DNA from: an uncultured Desulfobacter sp.
Lineage (GTDB): Bacteria; Desulfobacterota; Desulfobacteria; Desulfobacterales; Desulfobacteraceae
DNA length: 64,000 nt
Direction: 5' to 3'
Assembly (NCBI RefSeq): GCF_963666145.1
Contig: NZ_OY762614.1
Span: forward strand, 2,156,001-2,220,000
In this document: in pieces, positions 51,229 to 60,152 of the stretch
Layout of the letters: each line of letters starts with the position of its first letter
How positions within the stretch are numbered: position 1 is the first letter of the stretch
Program-made: the position numbers and the translations under genes
Notes under the pieces: generated by a model
Seen by the model: only the letters and a program-made list of their open reading frames with translations
The model's database searches: none
What the model was told of the DNA's origin: nothing

Positions 51229-52995
51229 ATGAAAGAACTCTATGAACAGATGATCCACATCAACCGGATGCCGGATAATTCTGAAAAACAGGCCCGGGTA
51301 AAGGCGTTTTTTGATTCATTGAACCGCATGACCATACCCGGTTCATTCAACTGGGCAAGCCAGGTGTTTGAAGGGATTCATGTGGCCCGGACACCGAATA
51401 AAACCGCCCTGGTATATGAAGATCTGACCACCCTTGAATCCAGCCGTTTTTCCTATCTTGACCTGTCATGCCACGCCAACAGGCTGATCAATTTTCTGGC
51501 GGACCGGGGCGTTGGCATAAAAGACAATATGTATATGATGGTGCCCCTGTGTCCTGAAATATGGTTTGCAAGTCTTGCCTGCATCAAAGCGGGAATCGTC
51601 AGTGTCCCCACGGCCACCACCATGACCGCAAGAGAGCTGCAATTCCGGTTTGAGACCTATACACCGGATGTCATTTTATCTGACATGGCCGGCGTTGATC
51701 TCATTGAAACCGCTATCCGGGAAACCGGCATCACGCCCAAGGTAAAACTGGTGCTGGGCCAGGCACCGGGGTGGATCTCCTACGACGAGGTGGCACGTGC
51801 CTCAGACAAGGCTGAGGCAGCAGACACGGCATCCGATGATATTTTGTTCTGCTTTTTTACCTCCGGCACCACCGGTCTGCCCAAACGGGTGGGCCATACG
51901 GCCGTTTCCTATCCTGTGGGCCATTTGTCAACCACGGCCATGACAGGGCTTGAACCCGATGATATCCATCATAACCTCAGTGCCCCGGGATGGGGTAAAT
52001 GGTCCTGGTCCTCTTTTTTTGTTCCTTTTAATGTGGGGGCGACCATAACCGCCTTCCGGTTTGATACGTTGAATGCAGATACATACCTTAAGGCCATTGC
52101 AAGACAAAAGGTCACCACCCTTTGTGCGCCGCCTACGGCCTGGCGCATGTTTGTAAACGCAAACCTTGATAACATAGATCTCTCCCGTCTGCGCCAGTCC
52201 ATGTCCGCCGGAGAGCCCTTGAACCCGGAAGTCATAACACGCTGGCATGAATATACCGGCACCCGTATCCGGGATTTTTACGGACAGACAGAATCCACGG
52301 CCATGATCGGTAACCCGCCGTGGATGGCCGAAAATATGCGGGCCGGCTCCTTTGGCATGCCCTGCCCCATGTATGATGTGGCCCTGGCAGATGATGAAGG
52401 CAATGAAATTACCCAACCGGATCAGGAAGGGCATATTGTGGTCAAAGTGAACAAGTGGGTGCCCGTGGGACTGTTTAAGGAGTATATCGGCAATCCTGAA
52501 AAGATGGACGCTGTATTTGTGGACCAGTATTACTATACCGGGGACCGGGCCTCTTTTGATGCCGATGGGTACTGGTGGTTTGTGGGCCGGGCAGACGATG
52601 TCATCAAGTCCAGCGATTACCGCATCGGTCCCTTTGAGGTGGAAAGTGCCCTGATAGAACACCCTGCCGTTGACGAAGCCGCCGTTGTGGGAACGCCTGA
52701 TCCCAAACGCTACCAGCTGGTCAAGGCCTATGTCATTCTCCGTCCGGGTGAGACCCCCAGCAGGGAACTTGCGCTGGCGTTGTTCAAGCACACCATGAAT
52801 ATTCTTGCCAAATTTAAAATGCCGCGCATCATCGAATTCGTTGATAACGTGCCAAAAACCATTTCCGGAAAAATCCGTCGAATTGACTTGCGGGATACCG
52901 AAACCGAACGGCAGGAAAACGAACGGTGCGAAGACACGCCCACTAATGAATATTTTTACTGGGACTTCCCCGAACTAAGTTCAAAGAAAAAATAG
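51229..52995 (+). CDS. Medium-chain-type acyl-CoA synthetase (AMP-forming)
   Basis: 588 residues of the ANL superfamily. Motifs: FFTSGTTGLPKRVGHTA (ATP loop), DFYGQTES, YTGDRASFDADGYWWFVGRA (hinge), KSSDYRIGPFEVES and the catalytic Lys in KTISGKIRRIDLR. It makes acyl-CoA from a fatty or aromatic acid, ATP and CoA; chain length cannot be read. The C-terminal KTISGK lysine is the usual target of Pat-type acetylation, which is notable as the window encodes two GNAT-fused CoA enzymes. GCAAGGAGTG precedes ATG 51229. The gene converges with the CoA-transferase-GNAT gene. Confidence 0.92.
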   Translation: MKELYEQMIHINRMPDNSEKQARVKAFFDSLNRMTIPGSFNWASQVFEGIHVARTPNKTALVYEDLTTLESSRFSYLDLSCHANRLINFLADRGVGIKDNMYMMVPLCPEIWFASLACIKAGIVSVPTATTMTARELQFRFETYTPDVILSDMAGVDLIETAIRETGITPKVKLVLGQAPGWISYDEVARASDKAEAADTASDDILFCFFTSGTTGLPKRVGHTAVSYPVGHLSTTAMTGLEPDDIHHNLSAPGWGKWSWSSFFVPFNVGATITAFRFDTLNADTYLKAIARQKVTTLCAPPTAWRMFVNANLDNIDLSRLRQSMSAGEPLNPEVITRWHEYTGTRIRDFYGQTESTAMIGNPPWMAENMRAGSFGMPCPMYDVALADDEGNEITQPDQEGHIVVKVNKWVPVGLFKEYIGNPEKMDAVFVDQYYYTGDRASFDADGYWWFVGRADDVIKSSDYRIGPFEVESALIEHPAVDEAAVVGTPDPKRYQLVKAYVILRPGETPSRELALALFKHTMNILAKFKMPRIIEFVDNVPKTISGKIRRIDLRDTETERQENERCEDTPTNEYFYWDFPELSSKKK

Positions 52996-53025
52996 TGTTT
53001 GAAGGTAACGTCTACGCCGTCTGAT

Positions 53026-54930
53026 TTATTCTAAAGGCAGATCTGGATCATCATCAGGTGTGTTGGGCCTTTCCATATCAAAGGGCATGGCCACTTCAAT
53101 TTCGCCGCCTTCCCCGCGTACAAATTCTGCGTGGGGATAGGTGTTTTTAAACACATTGATCATTTTGCGGTTTTCAGCCAGAACAATGGCTGTGAACCCG
53201 GTATAATTGTTCTTTCTGGCAATTTTTTCAAGGCAGTTGAGCATAAAGGTGGCAATCCCCTGACCATGCAGTTCTTCCTGCACCAGAAATGCCACTTCCG
53301 CATTCGCGGGGTCCACTTCTGCGTAAGACGCCACCGCCACGATCTGTTTGCGTTTGCCCTGCTGAACAAGGGCGATCAGGGTCATATTCCGGCTGTAATC
53401 CACCTGGGCCCACATCTGCTGGAGCATGCGCCTTGAAAACACCTTACGCCGGTTGAAAAACCGAAAATAGATGGAATCTTCCTGGAGGGAATAGTAAAAA
53501 TTCCTTGATTCAAATTCATCCGAGGGCTGGAGGGGCCGCACTTCCAGCTGTTTTCCGCCGGGCAAAAGCATATTGTATTTATAGGCCACCAGAAACAGCA
53601 GGTCCTGGTTTGTGGGCGGCAGCTGGTCGCTGAAAATGTAATGGCGTTGTTTGGCCTCTTCAATGAGCTGTTTGCGAAATTTGGGGTGGGCAATCTGGGC
53701 CAGTTCCATCACCCGCTGAAAAATGCTCTTCCGCCGGATTTCCGCAATGCCGTATTCCGTGACCACAAGGTCAATGTCCCCCCGGGTGGTGGCCACCCCG
53801 GCCCCTTCACTTAAATGGGTCACAATCCGTGATACCTGGCCGTTCTGGGCTGTGGACGGGATAATCACAATGGAAAATCCGCCTTTGGACATGGCCGACC
53901 CTCGGATAAAATCCACCTGGTCACCGATGCCCGAATAAAACATATACCCCTTTGAGTCCGTGCATACCTGGCCGGTCAGATCCACTTCCAGGGCCGAACT
54001 GATGGAGATCAGATTATCATTTCTGGCAATGACATTGGGATCGTTCACAAATTCAGAGGATCTGAAATAGAACATGGGGTTGTCGGATATATAATCGTAT
54101 AATTCCTTTGACCCCATGCACAGGGATGCAACTGCACGCTCGGGCAGAAAATTTTTTCTGCGGTTGGTGATGACTTTCTGCTTAAACAAAGGCAAAAGTC
54201 CATCCGTGATCACCTGGGTATGGATACCCAGATCCTTTTTGCCGGCCAGATACGGCATGATGGCATGGGGCAGGTGCCCGAAACCGATCTGCAGCGTGGC
54301 GCCGTCATCCACCAGCTGGCTGACATAATGGCCGATACGTTCGACCACGGTTTGGTTTTTGTTCTTGGGCAGGGACTCCAGAAGATCTTCTTCGTGTTCC
54401 ACTATATAATCGATATCGTCGATGTGCACCAAAGAGTCGCCCCAGGTCCGGGGCATTTGGGGATTGACCTGGGCAATGGTCATTTTGGCATTTTTCATGC
54501 CCGACAGGGTGATGTCCACGGAAATGCCCAGAGAACAATATCCATGGGCATCCGGCGGACTGACCTGAACCAGAGCAACATCCAGACCGATTTCATTGTT
54601 CCGGAACACCTTGGGAATCTGGGACAAATAGGCCGGGATATAGTCAATTTTCCCTTCAAACGCAAATTTACGCATCAAAACGGAAATAAAAAACAGTTTG
54701 ATGGAAAACCGGGCCGAAAAATTGTCGTCATTGAGATATTCTGCCAGGGTGGTGGACAACATCTGGTATACAACAATATCCTGGAGGGACTGATCTTCGA
54801 CCATGGCCCGGATCAGGTGCTGGGGTTCTCCGCAGCCAGTGCCGATGAATACCCGGGAACCATTGCGAATTTTTTTCACACTTGCTTGTGCGGTGATCAG
54901 CTTCTCAGGACAGATTTGTTTTAAATCCAT
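53026..54930 (-). CDS. Acetyl-CoA hydrolase/CoA-transferase fused to GNAT acetyltransferase
   Basis: 634 residues. Residues about 10-430 are a Cat1/Ach1-type CoA-transferase (GTGCGEPQHLIRAMVEDQSL, GIGDQVDFIRGSAMSKGGFS, and SALEVDLTGQV carrying the candidate catalytic Glu). Residues about 470-615 are a GNAT domain with the acetyl-CoA loop LHGQGIATFML. The GNAT start (SIYFRFFNRR) resembles that of the Pat-like protein at 10114 (TIYLRFFTPL), so the same module was joined to two CoA enzymes. It may acetylate proteins in step with CoA status. GGAGAAACAGC precedes the ATG at 54930. Confidence 0.9.
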   Translation of the reverse strand: MDLKQICPEKLITAQASVKKIRNGSRVFIGTGCGEPQHLIRAMVEDQSLQDIVVYQMLSTTLAEYLNDDNFSARFSIKLFFISVLMRKFAFEGKIDYIPAYLSQIPKVFRNNEIGLDVALVQVSPPDAHGYCSLGISVDITLSGMKNAKMTIAQVNPQMPRTWGDSLVHIDDIDYIVEHEEDLLESLPKNKNQTVVERIGHYVSQLVDDGATLQIGFGHLPHAIMPYLAGKKDLGIHTQVITDGLLPLFKQKVITNRRKNFLPERAVASLCMGSKELYDYISDNPMFYFRSSEFVNDPNVIARNDNLISISSALEVDLTGQVCTDSKGYMFYSGIGDQVDFIRGSAMSKGGFSIVIIPSTAQNGQVSRIVTHLSEGAGVATTRGDIDLVVTEYGIAEIRRKSIFQRVMELAQIAHPKFRKQLIEEAKQRHYIFSDQLPPTNQDLLFLVAYKYNMLLPGGKQLEVRPLQPSDEFESRNFYYSLQEDSIYFRFFNRRKVFSRRMLQQMWAQVDYSRNMTLIALVQQGKRKQIVAVASYAEVDPANAEVAFLVQEELHGQGIATFMLNCLEKIARKNNYTGFTAIVLAENRKMINVFKNTYPHAEFVRGEGGEIEVAMPFDMERPNTPDDDPDLPLE

Positions 54931-55036
54931 GCTGTTTCTCCTGCCGGGTCAATGCCAGAGTCGAAATCTTTGGGCCATGTACAGGCTAAAGCAAACCATA
55001 AATCGGATTGATAATCAATTATTTTTATTCTGATCA

Positions 55037-56305
55037 TCAGCCTTGTTTGGGAACAATGGTTTTGGGCTCAAAATTTAATGTGGCAAAATAATCATCCATT
55101 GTCTCTGCCCGACGGATCAGTTCTATGCTGCCGTCGGTTTTGAGCAAGAGTTCCTTGGGGCGAAGCTGGCCGTTGTAGTTAAAACCCATGGCATGTCCGT
55201 GGGCTCCGGTGTCGTGAATAATCAGGATGTCGCCATGCTGGGTTTCGGGCAACTGCCTTTGGATGGAAAACTTGTCATTATTTTCACACAAGGCGCCCAC
55301 AACATCCACGGTTTTTAAGGGGGCGGATGCCGGTTTGTCATGGATATGGATGTGATGGTAGGCCCCATACATCCCAGGGCGCATCAATGCAGACATCGAC
55401 GCATCCACGCCCACATAGTTGCGGTACGTATTTTTGTGATTGATCACGGAAGTTACAAGGACACCATGGGGACCTGTGATATACCGGGCGCTTTCCATAT
55501 ACAATTTGGGAACCCAGCCGTTTTTCGTTTTAAAATTCTCAAAAGAACGGATAATTCCCTTGGCCATACCTTCAAGATTGAAGGGTTTGGCATTCGGGGT
55601 GTAGGGGATACCTAATCCGCCGCCGATATTAATAAATTCAAAACGAATATCAAGGGTGCGGTTTAAATCCTCAATCAACCCAAGCAGCATGTCTGCCGTG
55701 TCAATCATGTATTGAAAATTAAGCTCATTGGAAGCCATCATGGTATGCAGGCCGAATCTTTTGACACCAAGGGCTTTAACCTGTTCATAGGCTGAAAAAA
55801 TCTGTTCCCGGGTCAAACCATATTTGGCTTCTTCAGGCTTGCCGATAATGTCGTTTCCCTGGCGTGTGGCGCCGGGGTTGTATCTGAAGCAAAGCAGATC
55901 AGGTATGGCCGGGAGCTTTGGAATCAGGGAGATATCATCCAGGTTTACGATGCTTCCGCCATTATCCATGGCGGCTCGCAACTGCTCCCGGGTGGTGTTG
56001 TTGGAGGTAAACATGATATCGTCGGCATTGCTTCCGACTTTGCGGGCCAGTTCTATTTCCGGAACCGAGGAACAGTCAAAACCAAACCCCTGGGCTTTGA
56101 GAAGTGCCATCACCGTGGGATTGGGCAGGCCTTTTACGGCAAAATACTCTTTGAATCCCTCAATGGGGGCAAAGGCCTCATTCAGGGCCTTGCATGTTTG
56201 AATGATCCCGGTCTCATCGTAGATGTGAAAAGGGGTGCCAAATGCGGATACGGCATCCTGGACCACCGAGGACAGTCTATCTTTGAATTCAGGTGACATG
56301 GGCAT
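55037..56305 (-). CDS. lysA: Diaminopimelate decarboxylase-like PLP enzyme
   Basis: 422 residues, fold type III. The PLP lysine is K in FAVKGLPNP, the glycine loop INIGGGLGIPY binds phosphate, and LCENNDKF supplies the catalytic Cys in a non-standard context (usual LysA has CESGD). RYNPGATRQGND and MRPGMYGAYHH support LysA of the short, CENNDKF-type. It makes lysine from meso-diaminopimelate, or acts on another amino acid. Six residues before ATG lies AAGGAATTATTACT. The Lrp-family regulator at 56787 lies 23 bases upstream on the same strand, so they probably form one unit. Confidence 0.88.
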   Translation of the reverse strand: MPMSPEFKDRLSSVVQDAVSAFGTPFHIYDETGIIQTCKALNEAFAPIEGFKEYFAVKGLPNPTVMALLKAQGFGFDCSSVPEIELARKVGSNADDIMFTSNNTTREQLRAAMDNGGSIVNLDDISLIPKLPAIPDLLCFRYNPGATRQGNDIIGKPEEAKYGLTREQIFSAYEQVKALGVKRFGLHTMMASNELNFQYMIDTADMLLGLIEDLNRTLDIRFEFINIGGGLGIPYTPNAKPFNLEGMAKGIIRSFENFKTKNGWVPKLYMESARYITGPHGVLVTSVINHKNTYRNYVGVDASMSALMRPGMYGAYHHIHIHDKPASAPLKTVDVVGALCENNDKFSIQRQLPETQHGDILIIHDTGAHGHAMGFNYNGQLRPKELLLKTDGSIELIRRAETMDDYFATLNFEPKTIVPKQG

Positions 56306-56328
56306 AGTAATAATTCCTTATCTATATA

Positions 56329-56787
56329 TTAAATATCATCCGGCAGTTTTATTTTGGCGCTTTCCTTGAACGTGGAAAGCACAATAAACGTTTTGGTCGC
56401 CGTTACGCTGCTCACATCGGCGATCCGGGTTTGAATCAACTCTTCCAGGGCCGTATTGCCGGACGTCTTGATTTTAAGCATCAGGGTGTCTCCCCCGGCC
56501 AGATAGTGGACTTCCTGGACCTGTTCAATGGTTGCAAGCAGTTCGCCGGTTTCCCGGATTTTGGACGGGCGGGCCACCTGAATATTGACGAAGGCGATCA
56601 TGGCCCCACCGAACATTTCCGGGTCCAGACGAACCTCATACCCCTGGATGATCTTTTTTGCTTCCAGCTTTTTAATGCGCTCAAGCACTGCGGAAGGGGC
56701 CATACCAATGCGCCTGGCAACCTCGACATTGGGAATTCTGGCTTTTTTCTGCAGAATCTTAAGAATTTCCAGGTCTGTTTTATCCAT
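56329..56787 (-). CDS. Lrp/AsnC-family transcriptional regulator
   Basis: 152 residues: an N-terminal helix-turn-helix (KTDLEILKILQKKARIPNVE and VARRIGMAPSAVLERIKKL) and a C-terminal ACT/RAM effector domain with VHYLAGGDTLMLKIKT. It should sense an amino acid; lysine or diaminopimelate is the natural guess from the neighbour. ATG 56787 is used because the alternative TTG at 56802 lies too close to AT-rich leader without ribosome site. A palindrome in its promoter is a likely autoregulatory operator. Confidence 0.92.
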   Translation of the reverse strand: MDKTDLEILKILQKKARIPNVEVARRIGMAPSAVLERIKKLEAKKIIQGYEVRLDPEMFGGAMIAFVNIQVARPSKIRETGELLATIEQVQEVHYLAGGDTLMLKIKTSGNTALEELIQTRIADVSSVTATKTFIVLSTFKESAKIKLPDDI

Positions 56788-56841
56788 ACCAATAATATTC
56801 AATTTATGTTAAATTTATCATATATGTTCTATTTATACGGG

Positions 56842-56885
56842 AGAATATTCGTTGTTTTACTCAAAGTCAAGAACATTGTTCTTGA
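56842..56885 (-). promoter_or_regulatory. Lrp-gene promoter with palindromic operator
   Basis: On the minus strand TTGACT (56870-56865) and TATTCT (56847-56842), 17 bases apart. TCAAGAAC-ATT-GTTCTTGA (56867-56885) is a perfect palindrome with 8-base arms that overlaps the -35 box, so binding there would block transcription. Confidence 0.65.
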
Positions 56886-57071
56886 AGAATACAAAATTAA
56901 CAAATTTAGTTCTCTTAACGTGCGTTTCGTCGGAATCTTAAACAATTTGATTCGGTTGATAAAATACGATGTTTCGTATACATGTAATTTTTAAGTAAAT
57001 TCCGATTAACACCCATGGGCTATCCTGGCCTGCAAAAGCCCGGACCAAGCCCACAACGCAAGTTGCACGAT

Positions 57072-57117
57072 CTGTGTCGCGGACACAGCGCTTTACATAC
57101 AAGCGGCCATGGGCCGC
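57072..57117 (+). promoter_or_regulatory. Two hairpins in the leader of the HD-GYP gene
   Basis: CTGTGTC/GACACAG (57072-57088) and GCGGCC/GGCCGC (57103-57117) are perfect stems 15 bases apart, 100-145 bases before ATG 57217. A structured leader is possible. No match to a known c-di-GMP riboswitch was seen. The interval 56886-57216 otherwise shows no gene. Confidence 0.35.
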
Positions 57118-57216
57118 CTGGTCTGTCAACACGCCCAGGCGCGACCGACAACAAAACATGAAAGTAAACCTAGCCACGCATTAATACTTTCACATAAAAA
57201 CAACAGGTTTAAGTGG

Positions 57217-58743
57217 ATGGACAAGGACAATGTTAAAATTCTAGTGGTAGATGACGAAAACGGCATTCTGGATGTCACCGAAGTTTTTTTTGAAAGAAAG
57301 GGCTACCAGGTATATACTGCAGGCAACGGGGAAACCGCCCTGGATATCATCAACCGGGAAAAAATAGATTGCGTGTTTACCGATATCAATATGCCCGTGA
57401 TGGACGGCCTTGAACTTGCCGAACAGATCCGTCATATTGACAGTACGCTGCCCGTTGTGGTGATGACCGGGTATCCATCCCTTGAAAACACCATACAGAC
57501 TTTGAAAAACGGCGTTGTGGACTACCTGATCAAGCCGGTCAACCTTGAGCAGATGGAGTTGACCCTTCGCAGGATATTACGGGAACGCGGGCTTTTCGTT
57601 GAAAACCTGATTCTCAAAGAAGAGGTGGAACGTCAGGAGCGCCTGCGCAAACTCAACAATGAACTGGTCAAAAAAGTCGAGGAAGTCAATACCTTAAACC
57701 GGGTCATGGAAGATTTTTCCGCCATTGATTCCAGTTACGAAATTTTTAACAAGGTTGTCCGGTTGGGTGTCGAAGAACTCAAGGCGGACCTGGTTTTTTT
57801 TCATGTGTATTCGGAACAGGACAGTTCCCTGGTTCTTGTGGACAAAGCCGCCGCGAAAAACAAAACGTATCCGGCATCCCACGCCGCAGATATTCCCGAG
57901 AAGGAAAAATACTTCATCATAGAGTCGCTGGGAAGTGATTACACGCCCTGCCTTGTACCGGATGCCTCTGGCATTCCGTCAATGAAACGGCAGGTACATT
58001 CCTTTATGGTTGCACCACTGAAAATCCGGGATAAAATTTTCGGTATTGTTTCAGCCTATATTTTCCAGGACTCCCGTTTTTTCGGCGAACAGGACATTTA
58101 CTATTTGAATTTTATCACCCAGAAAGCGGCCTCGGGCATTGAAAATATCGCTCTATATGAAAATATATATGAAAATCTGTTTTCCACCCTGTTTGCGTTT
58201 GTTACAGCCCTTGAAGTCAGGGATCTCTATACCCGCAAACATTCAACCCGGGTAGCCCAGGTCGCTCACATGATCGGCGAAGAGATGGGGTGTTCCGACG
58301 AAGAACTTGACATGATCAATGTGGCTGGCAGCCTTCATGATATCGGTAAAATAGGCATCAGAGACGATATTCTATTAAAGCCCGGACGCCTTACCGCAGA
58401 TGAATACGAAAAAATTAAAGAGCATCCGGCCATCGGTGCCGATATAATAAGCAACCTGGGCCTGTGGGGCAGGGAAGCCCAGATCATACGGCATCACCAT
58501 GAACGTTTCGACGGCACAGGATATCCCGACGGACTTCAAGGCGTGCAAATTCCCAAGCTTGCAAGGATATTATCAGTTGCCGACAGTTATGACGCCATGG
58601 CCTCGGACAGGGCCTATCGAAAAAAAATGGATAAAGATGTCGTTATCGATATTATCATTAAGAATTCAGGCTCCCAGTTTGACCCTGATGTAGTGAACAA
58701 TTTTCTTCGGGTGGCGACCCAGGACCTGCCGGATGATTTTTAA
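57217..58743 (+). CDS. Response regulator with GAF and HD-GYP domains (c-di-GMP phosphodiesterase)
   Basis: 508 residues: receiver (1-120, D in FTDINMPVMDG), coiled linker, GAF-like domain (about 175-335) and HD-GYP (about 345-500) with LHDIGKIGIRD, IKEHPAIGAD, IRHHHERFDGTGYPDG and DSYDAM. All metal and catalytic residues of an active cyclic-di-GMP phosphodiesterase are present. ATG 57217 is preferred to the upstream in-frame starts, which would add a non-homologous, basic 36-residue arm. The PilZ gene follows 100 bases later, so the pair may make and read c-di-GMP changes. Confidence 0.92.
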   Translation: MDKDNVKILVVDDENGILDVTEVFFERKGYQVYTAGNGETALDIINREKIDCVFTDINMPVMDGLELAEQIRHIDSTLPVVVMTGYPSLENTIQTLKNGVVDYLIKPVNLEQMELTLRRILRERGLFVENLILKEEVERQERLRKLNNELVKKVEEVNTLNRVMEDFSAIDSSYEIFNKVVRLGVEELKADLVFFHVYSEQDSSLVLVDKAAAKNKTYPASHAADIPEKEKYFIIESLGSDYTPCLVPDASGIPSMKRQVHSFMVAPLKIRDKIFGIVSAYIFQDSRFFGEQDIYYLNFITQKAASGIENIALYENIYENLFSTLFAFVTALEVRDLYTRKHSTRVAQVAHMIGEEMGCSDEELDMINVAGSLHDIGKIGIRDDILLKPGRLTADEYEKIKEHPAIGADIISNLGLWGREAQIIRHHHERFDGTGYPDGLQGVQIPKLARILSVADSYDAMASDRAYRKKMDKDVVIDIIIKNSGSQFDPDVVNNFLRVATQDLPDDF

Positions 58744-58845
58744 TGGCTTGAGCCTGAAAATGAAATATGCTAATCTAAACTAGAAAATTATTGAGCGTAA
58801 CAATTTATATCTTTTTATATCTTTTCAGCGTGGAGTGAAATTGCA

Positions 58846-59199
58846 TTGAGCATTTCAGACAAAGACGACAGGCGAAAATATTCCAGGGTAATTTTTGCAA
58901 CCAAAATCGAAATCCACATGCTTGACGAATCCGGCCAAAATGCCCAGTTTGATGCCCATTCAAAGGATTTGAGCCAGAAAGGCGTATTTGCCGAGACCGA
59001 TAAGCGCCCATCCTTGGATACGATGTGCCGGGTGAATATCTATCTATCCGGAGGCATAGACGATCTCAAACTGGAAATTCAGGGACGAATCGTCAGACAC
59101 ACGGATACAGGATTCGGCGTAGCGTTTGAGTCCATGGATTTAGATACATTTACCCATCTTAAAAATGTAGTCTTATATAATAGTGAAGACTCGGATTAA
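58846..59199 (+). CDS. PilZ-domain c-di-GMP receptor
   Basis: 117 residues. The c-di-GMP binding RxxxR lies in RRKYSR near the N terminus and the D/NxSxxG in KDLSQKG. A typical strand-rich domain follows, then FGVAFESMD. TTG 58846 is the start supported by GGAG 11 bases before. It sits between HD-GYP and CheX genes. Confidence 0.87.
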   Translation: MSISDKDDRRKYSRVIFATKIEIHMLDESGQNAQFDAHSKDLSQKGVFAETDKRPSLDTMCRVNIYLSGGIDDLKLEIQGRIVRHTDTGFGVAFESMDLDTFTHLKNVVLYNSEDSD

Positions 59200-59265
59200 T
59201 TTCCCCGACGTCATATAAATTTAGGTTGTCGGGTAAAATTTAAAACCGGCTGGAGGTGTTGTTCC

Positions 59266-59727
59266 TTGGATGTCACACTGATAAATCCATTCATCAATGC
59301 AACCATTAACGTATTGGAGACGATGGCCTTTGTCACGGTTACGGCGGGAAAGCCATATCTTAAAAAAGATAATATCGCCGTGGGTGATGTCACGGGTGTC
59401 CTGGGACTGACCGGTGTCGCCCAGGGAACCATTGCCGTCACGTTTGAAGAGAAATGTATTTTAACGGTTGTCTCCAACATGTTCGGAGAAAAAATGGACG
59501 GGCTCAATGAAGAAATAGCCGATGCCGTTGGTGAATTAACCAATATGATTTCCGGGCAGGCCCGGCGGGAGCTTGATGAAATAGGCAAGGTGTTCAAGGC
59601 TGCCATACCTTCAGTGGTCACGGGGAAAGGACATACCATCCGACACTATGGGAATGGCCCTAAAATCGCAATCCCGTTCAAAACCGATGGTGGAAAATTT
59701 ACAATTGAGGTGTGTTTTGAAAGATAG
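59266..59727 (+). CDS. cheX: CheX-like phosphatase
   Basis: 153 residues of the CheC/CheX class that removes phosphate from CheY. The start NPFINATINVLETM and the ExxN region VGELTNMISGQARREL (Glu and Asn two helical turns apart in the conserved EAxxN-type motif) support phosphatase activity. TTG 59266 follows GGAGGTG by eight bases. The CheY gene follows 33 bases later. Confidence 0.88.
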   Translation: MDVTLINPFINATINVLETMAFVTVTAGKPYLKKDNIAVGDVTGVLGLTGVAQGTIAVTFEEKCILTVVSNMFGEKMDGLNEEIADAVGELTNMISGQARRELDEIGKVFKAAIPSVVTGKGHTIRHYGNGPKIAIPFKTDGGKFTIEVCFER

Positions 59728-59760
59728 ACGTTGGGTCTCAATCCAATTAAGGAGGAAAAT

Positions 59761-60141
59761 GTGGCAATGGACACATCCATCAAGATTTTAATAGTTGACG
59801 ATTTTGCGACCATGCGCCGTATTCTGAAGAATATTTTAAAACAGCTTGGTTTTAAAAATCTGGTGGAGGCCGATGATGGTACAACGGCCTGGGACGTCCT
59901 TGAAAGCCAGGAGATTGATCTGATTATTTCTGACTGGAACATGCCCAAAATGACGGGGCTTGAACTATTGAAAAAAGTGAGGGCCAGTGATAAGTACAAA
60001 AAATCACCTTTTTTGATGGTTACGGCTGAAGCCCAGAAACAGAACGTCATAGAAGCTGTACAAGCCGGGGTCTCCAATTACGTGGTCAAGCCGTTTACAG
60101 CAGAGGCGATTTCCGACAAACTCAAAAAAATCCTTAAGTAA
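59761..60141 (+). CDS. cheY: Chemotaxis response regulator CheY
   Basis: 126 residues. Seen: VDDFATMRRI, phospho-acceptor D in ISDWNMPKMTG, T in MVTAEAQKQN and K in VVKPFTAE, all typical of CheY that binds the flagellar switch. GTG 59761 is chosen because AAGGAGGAAAAT ends just before it; ATG 59767 is too far (11 bases) but possible. CheX upstream is its likely phosphatase. No flagellar structural genes are in the window. Confidence 0.93.
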   Translation: MAMDTSIKILIVDDFATMRRILKNILKQLGFKNLVEADDGTTAWDVLESQEIDLIISDWNMPKMTGLELLKKVRASDKYKKSPFLMVTAEAQKQNVIEAVQAGVSNYVVKPFTAEAISDKLKKILK

Positions 60142-60152
60142 GCAAAAATCCC

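Noticed and set aside
54950..54970. Sigma54-like TGGCATTGACCCGGCA before the CoA-transferase-GNAT gene (minus strand)
   Set aside because: Only GC of the -12 element matches and the TT is missing; too close to the start codon.
57000..57216. c-di-GMP riboswitch before the HD-GYP gene
   Set aside because: Hairpins exist, but the GEMM core features could not be matched.
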